This document shows, piece by piece, positions 61,580-64,000 of a stretch of DNA of 64,000 nt. Below the pieces are notes generated by a model, which searched no databases, had not been told where the DNA came from, and saw only the letters and a list, made by a program, of their open reading frames with translations. Every line of letters begins with the position of its first letter. Positions within the stretch are counted from its first letter, which is position 1. Where the stretch lies: the NCBI GenBank assembly GCA_002077065.1, contig NAJO01000035.1, positions 1-64,000 on the forward strand. Reading direction: 5' to 3'. The DNA comes from Cryoendolithus antarcticus. Its lineage: Eukaryota; Ascomycota; Dothideomycetes; Cladosporiales; Cladosporiaceae. Position numbers and translations under genes: made by a program.

Positions 61580-63501
61580 CCTGACCGGCGTCAAGATGTT
61601 GTCAGGTCGACTGCGTAGTGTGTTAAGATTGTAGATGTAGTATCCTTGAAGCGGCAATATCCGGATAATGAAGCCAAGTCTAATATATCACAAGTGAATG
61701 TCTCTGTCTCAGTTGTCGAGTCGTAGAAGAGCACACTAGGAAAAGCGAGACAATCAAACATATACTTACACAAAGAAATCTGCTCCCACAACGCGTCCGC
61801 CAAGAAATACTCGCCACGGCTCAGCCATCACGCGTACAAACACATCCGCCGTTCCTGCCGAGCCAGCAGAGAAAGTCTACCGACTCACATCATGGGGTCA
61901 TATCCTGGGGAAGACCATGACTAACACTTCTAGGATCGTATCCAGTGCGGACGTGAGCAGAGGTTGCGAAGGGGTAATGAAAATTCAGCTTGGCAATGGA
62001 GCGGAGCTGTCAGCAACTTTCCCAGACGGTCGGCGCTGGAGGGGTACATTGTGGCGGTAGCACGCGGTACAGAGAGGCTGGTTCATCGGAGTGGGCAGCG
62101 AGACTTGCTGAAGAGTCAGAGAAGTCTGCGGAGGCGCCGGAAAGCATTGCGCGATGCGGCATCGATGAGGCGTGCTTGATGGTAGGGGCGATAAAAAGGC
62201 TTGCAAGAGTGAAGTTGGGATGTCGGCTCTCGGCGTAAGCAATTCGGCTCAAAATATTGGCACGAGCTGCAGGCACATGACCGACTTCGCTGCAAGCCAC
62301 GTGCCACTTTGCTTGCCTATAAGAGGAAAGCGAGGGTCATAACCAGCAATCCTGGGGGTAATCGGTTTCGAGACGTGTCTACATGGTCTGATGGCTTCGT
62401 ATCCTACGATTCAATGCAGTTGCAGGACCTGCTTCCTACACTCTGCATCTCCGCGGCTGCTCCTCGCTGTCTTCCGACCATCGCCCAACATCTGGCGTAG
62501 AGAAAGATCACTTCGACAATGTAAGAACAATACACACTAGATTTAATAAGCTGTACCGTTCCGCGTCCAGCAAATACGTCACCTATCTTCCGGTAGCTTA
62601 CCAACAATGTCGATGCCATTTCAGACAGACGGTACGCGGGCGCGAACATCGATGGAGTACTCAATCTGTCCGATCACTTCTGTCAGTCTTACATCCGCGA
62701 TGCTCACATGTTGCGACAGATCAGTCGCTGTGGTTTGCATCATGTCGAACATCGACAACGTGTCTCCCGTTGCAGAATGCCCGTAGCCGTGCAATGCGCA
62801 CCCGGAACCTGGTGAGCGTGCATCGTCGATTGCGAGCCGGGCACGAGTGTAGTCGAATCCAGTTATAGCGATACCAGCCAACGGACGTATCGTCGGCTGC
62901 TATTACTGACCCAAGCGGTTAGCAGCATGGCTCCATGATGAGTCGTACTTGACCATATCTGACGTCCGTGATTGATGCCGGATCACGATCGTCCCAGGGG
63001 TTTCGCATGATTCCGCGCATGTCTGTCCCTGCTCAAGATGTCTCAAGGTGACTTTGGCATAAAGGGGAGGAAGTGAGATGCGAGAGGCGGAGACATCAGA
63101 TCAGAAAACGCGGTAGACATACATGTATCCTCATCTTGCCTACAAGCTTTTGCACTTACTACAGCAGTCGCCGAAGGGCGCTCTGGAGGGAATATCGCCC
63201 TTCGTTGTTGCGTCGGTCACTCAACTCGGGAACGATGTCTAATGATCGGATACATTGTTTCACAGTCGCATCGTAGCCGATAGAGATCTTGCTAGACTCA
63301 CACAACGCTTTCGCTATGATGGTGAAGACAGGCTTGCCTGCAGTTGGAGTCTGGATATCGAAAAGGCGTAGAATGTGATCAATATCCAAAGGCTTACTGA
63401 CACGCCTTCCTTGCTATGACGTCTGACCTCGGCAAACATCAACCCTCAAGTTGTAGTGAATCAGCGTTCAACACCTCGATAAACGCAGCAATGGCCTCAC
63501 T
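61580..63501. other. Long gene-poor region
   Basis: 1.9 kb. Minus frames 62621-62881 and 63159-63389 have protein-like composition (VIGQIEYSIDVRARV; KALCESSKISIGYDATVKQC) but no ATG, so they could be exons of an undetected gene or remnants of one. I cannot join them convincingly. No repeat seen. Confidence 0.35.
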
Positions 63502-64000
63502 ATGGCTGCTTTGTCGCCGGCGTCCAAGGTAGACGGTTTCCAGATTTTGATCACCGACCATAACTAACGTACGTACAGCGAGCGATAGCGAACTTGCGCG
63601 CCTTTGCGACCCCACCGACGAGCTACTACAAATGTCCGCTCACGAGACGGGCAGCAGTATTGATACTGCTGTTCGCGGATCGTCGCGGTGACCTTCGAGT
63701 AGTTCTGACGATTCGGAGTTCGGGGTTGAAAAATTGTACGCACATTGTCACATCAATGCCCTCTCCACATCGCTCTGACACTACCTCAAGATGCCGGCCA
63801 AGCAGCCCTCCCCGGCGGCAAAGCAGACACTCTTCAAGAGACGCCATGGCTGACCGCTCGCCGAGAGGCGTTCGAAGAGATCGGACTGCCAATGCGCGAT
63901 GAGAACTTCCCACCAGGCTATACAGTCGAACATCTCACCGAACTACCATGCAACCTAGCCATGACCGAGCTGGGCGTCCGACCATGCGTAGCATACCTCC
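63502..64000 (+). CDS. Nudix hydrolase (coenzyme A diphosphatase-like), 3' end beyond window
   Basis: Exons: 63502..63528, 63579..63735 and 63791..>64000. Splicing gives MAALSPASKRAIANLRAFA, then RRAAVLILLFADRRGDLRVVL and LKNYAGQAALPGGKAD. The Nudix box is present as GGKADTLQETPWLTARREAF followed by EEIGLP, matching the GX5EX7REUXEEXGU pattern. This set is typical of the Pcd1/NUDT7-8 group, which cleaves CoA and oxidised CoA, often in peroxisomes. The targeting signal would be in the missing C-terminus. An ATG at 63491 is out of frame. Exon 1 has only 27 coding bases. Confidence 0.9.

Noticed and set aside
62621..63389. Two minus frames with protein-like composition
   Set aside because: Neither has an ATG and I found no convincing splice pair to link them; possible remnants or exons of a missed gene.
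1..64000. CRISPR array, insertion sequence or intact transposon
   Set aside because: No regularly spaced repeats, transposase or reverse-transcriptase frames, or terminal repeats were seen; the window is eukaryotic.

Overview
The window reads as nuclear DNA of a filamentous ascomycete. Its genes carry short introns (mostly 48-70 nt) with CT-rich acceptors. They include fungus-specific types: a Zn2Cys6 regulator, an RlmA-type MADS factor, a DHA2 drug transporter, a CBM1-bearing expansin-like protein and an Scm3 with extra DNA-binding domains. A Dothideomycete is my best guess, but that is inference from style and gene content. Both ends cut a gene: a penta-EF-hand protein on the left and a Nudix hydrolase on the right.

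Layout. 1-8 kb: PEF protein end, DHA2 MFS transporter (-), and an unknown Gln/Met/Pro-rich protein with a Cys/His N-terminus (+). 7.8-16 kb: housekeeping genes, namely pyridoxal kinase (-), PCNA (-), amidase (+), a short-chain dehydrogenase (+) and Beclin/Atg6 (-). 16.4-21.6 kb: a 1,732-residue Scm3 centromere chaperone with a GATA-like finger and five Myb/SANT-like units. 21.8-33.2 kb: an accessory island with three paralogous C2H2 genes on the minus strand, three very small single-TM ORFs on the plus strand and an O-methyltransferase. 33.5-43 kb: histidyl-tRNA synthetase and Vps33 back to back on a 169-bp shared promoter, a TPR-like protein, a metallo-beta-lactamase-fold hydrolase, a small YHWAL protein and an NTF2-fold protein. 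43.5-48.6 kb: alpha-mannosidase (GH38) and ribosomal protein uS15. 49.9-64 kb: CBM1-expansin-like protein, GPI-type wall glycoprotein, OGG1, RlmA, a Zn2Cys6 factor, an F-box-like protein and the Nudix start.

Most genes are unrelated housekeeping units with no operon logic. Three loosely linked themes appear: DNA replication, repair and chromosome biology (PCNA, OGG1, Scm3); endolysosomal and autophagy trafficking (Vps33, Beclin, vacuolar-type alpha-mannosidase); and the cell wall (expansin-like, GPI protein, RlmA).

The part least explained by known biology is the 21.8-33.2 kb island. It repeats a unit made of a two-finger zinc protein transcribed leftward and a tiny single-TM protein transcribed rightward. 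The three zinc proteins share the finger pair, an NAGLxPP linker, an internal Ser/Thr-rich block and an SH3-like tail that is intact only in the third copy. All splice sites and starts given here were worked out by eye from sequence and frame, without transcripts.
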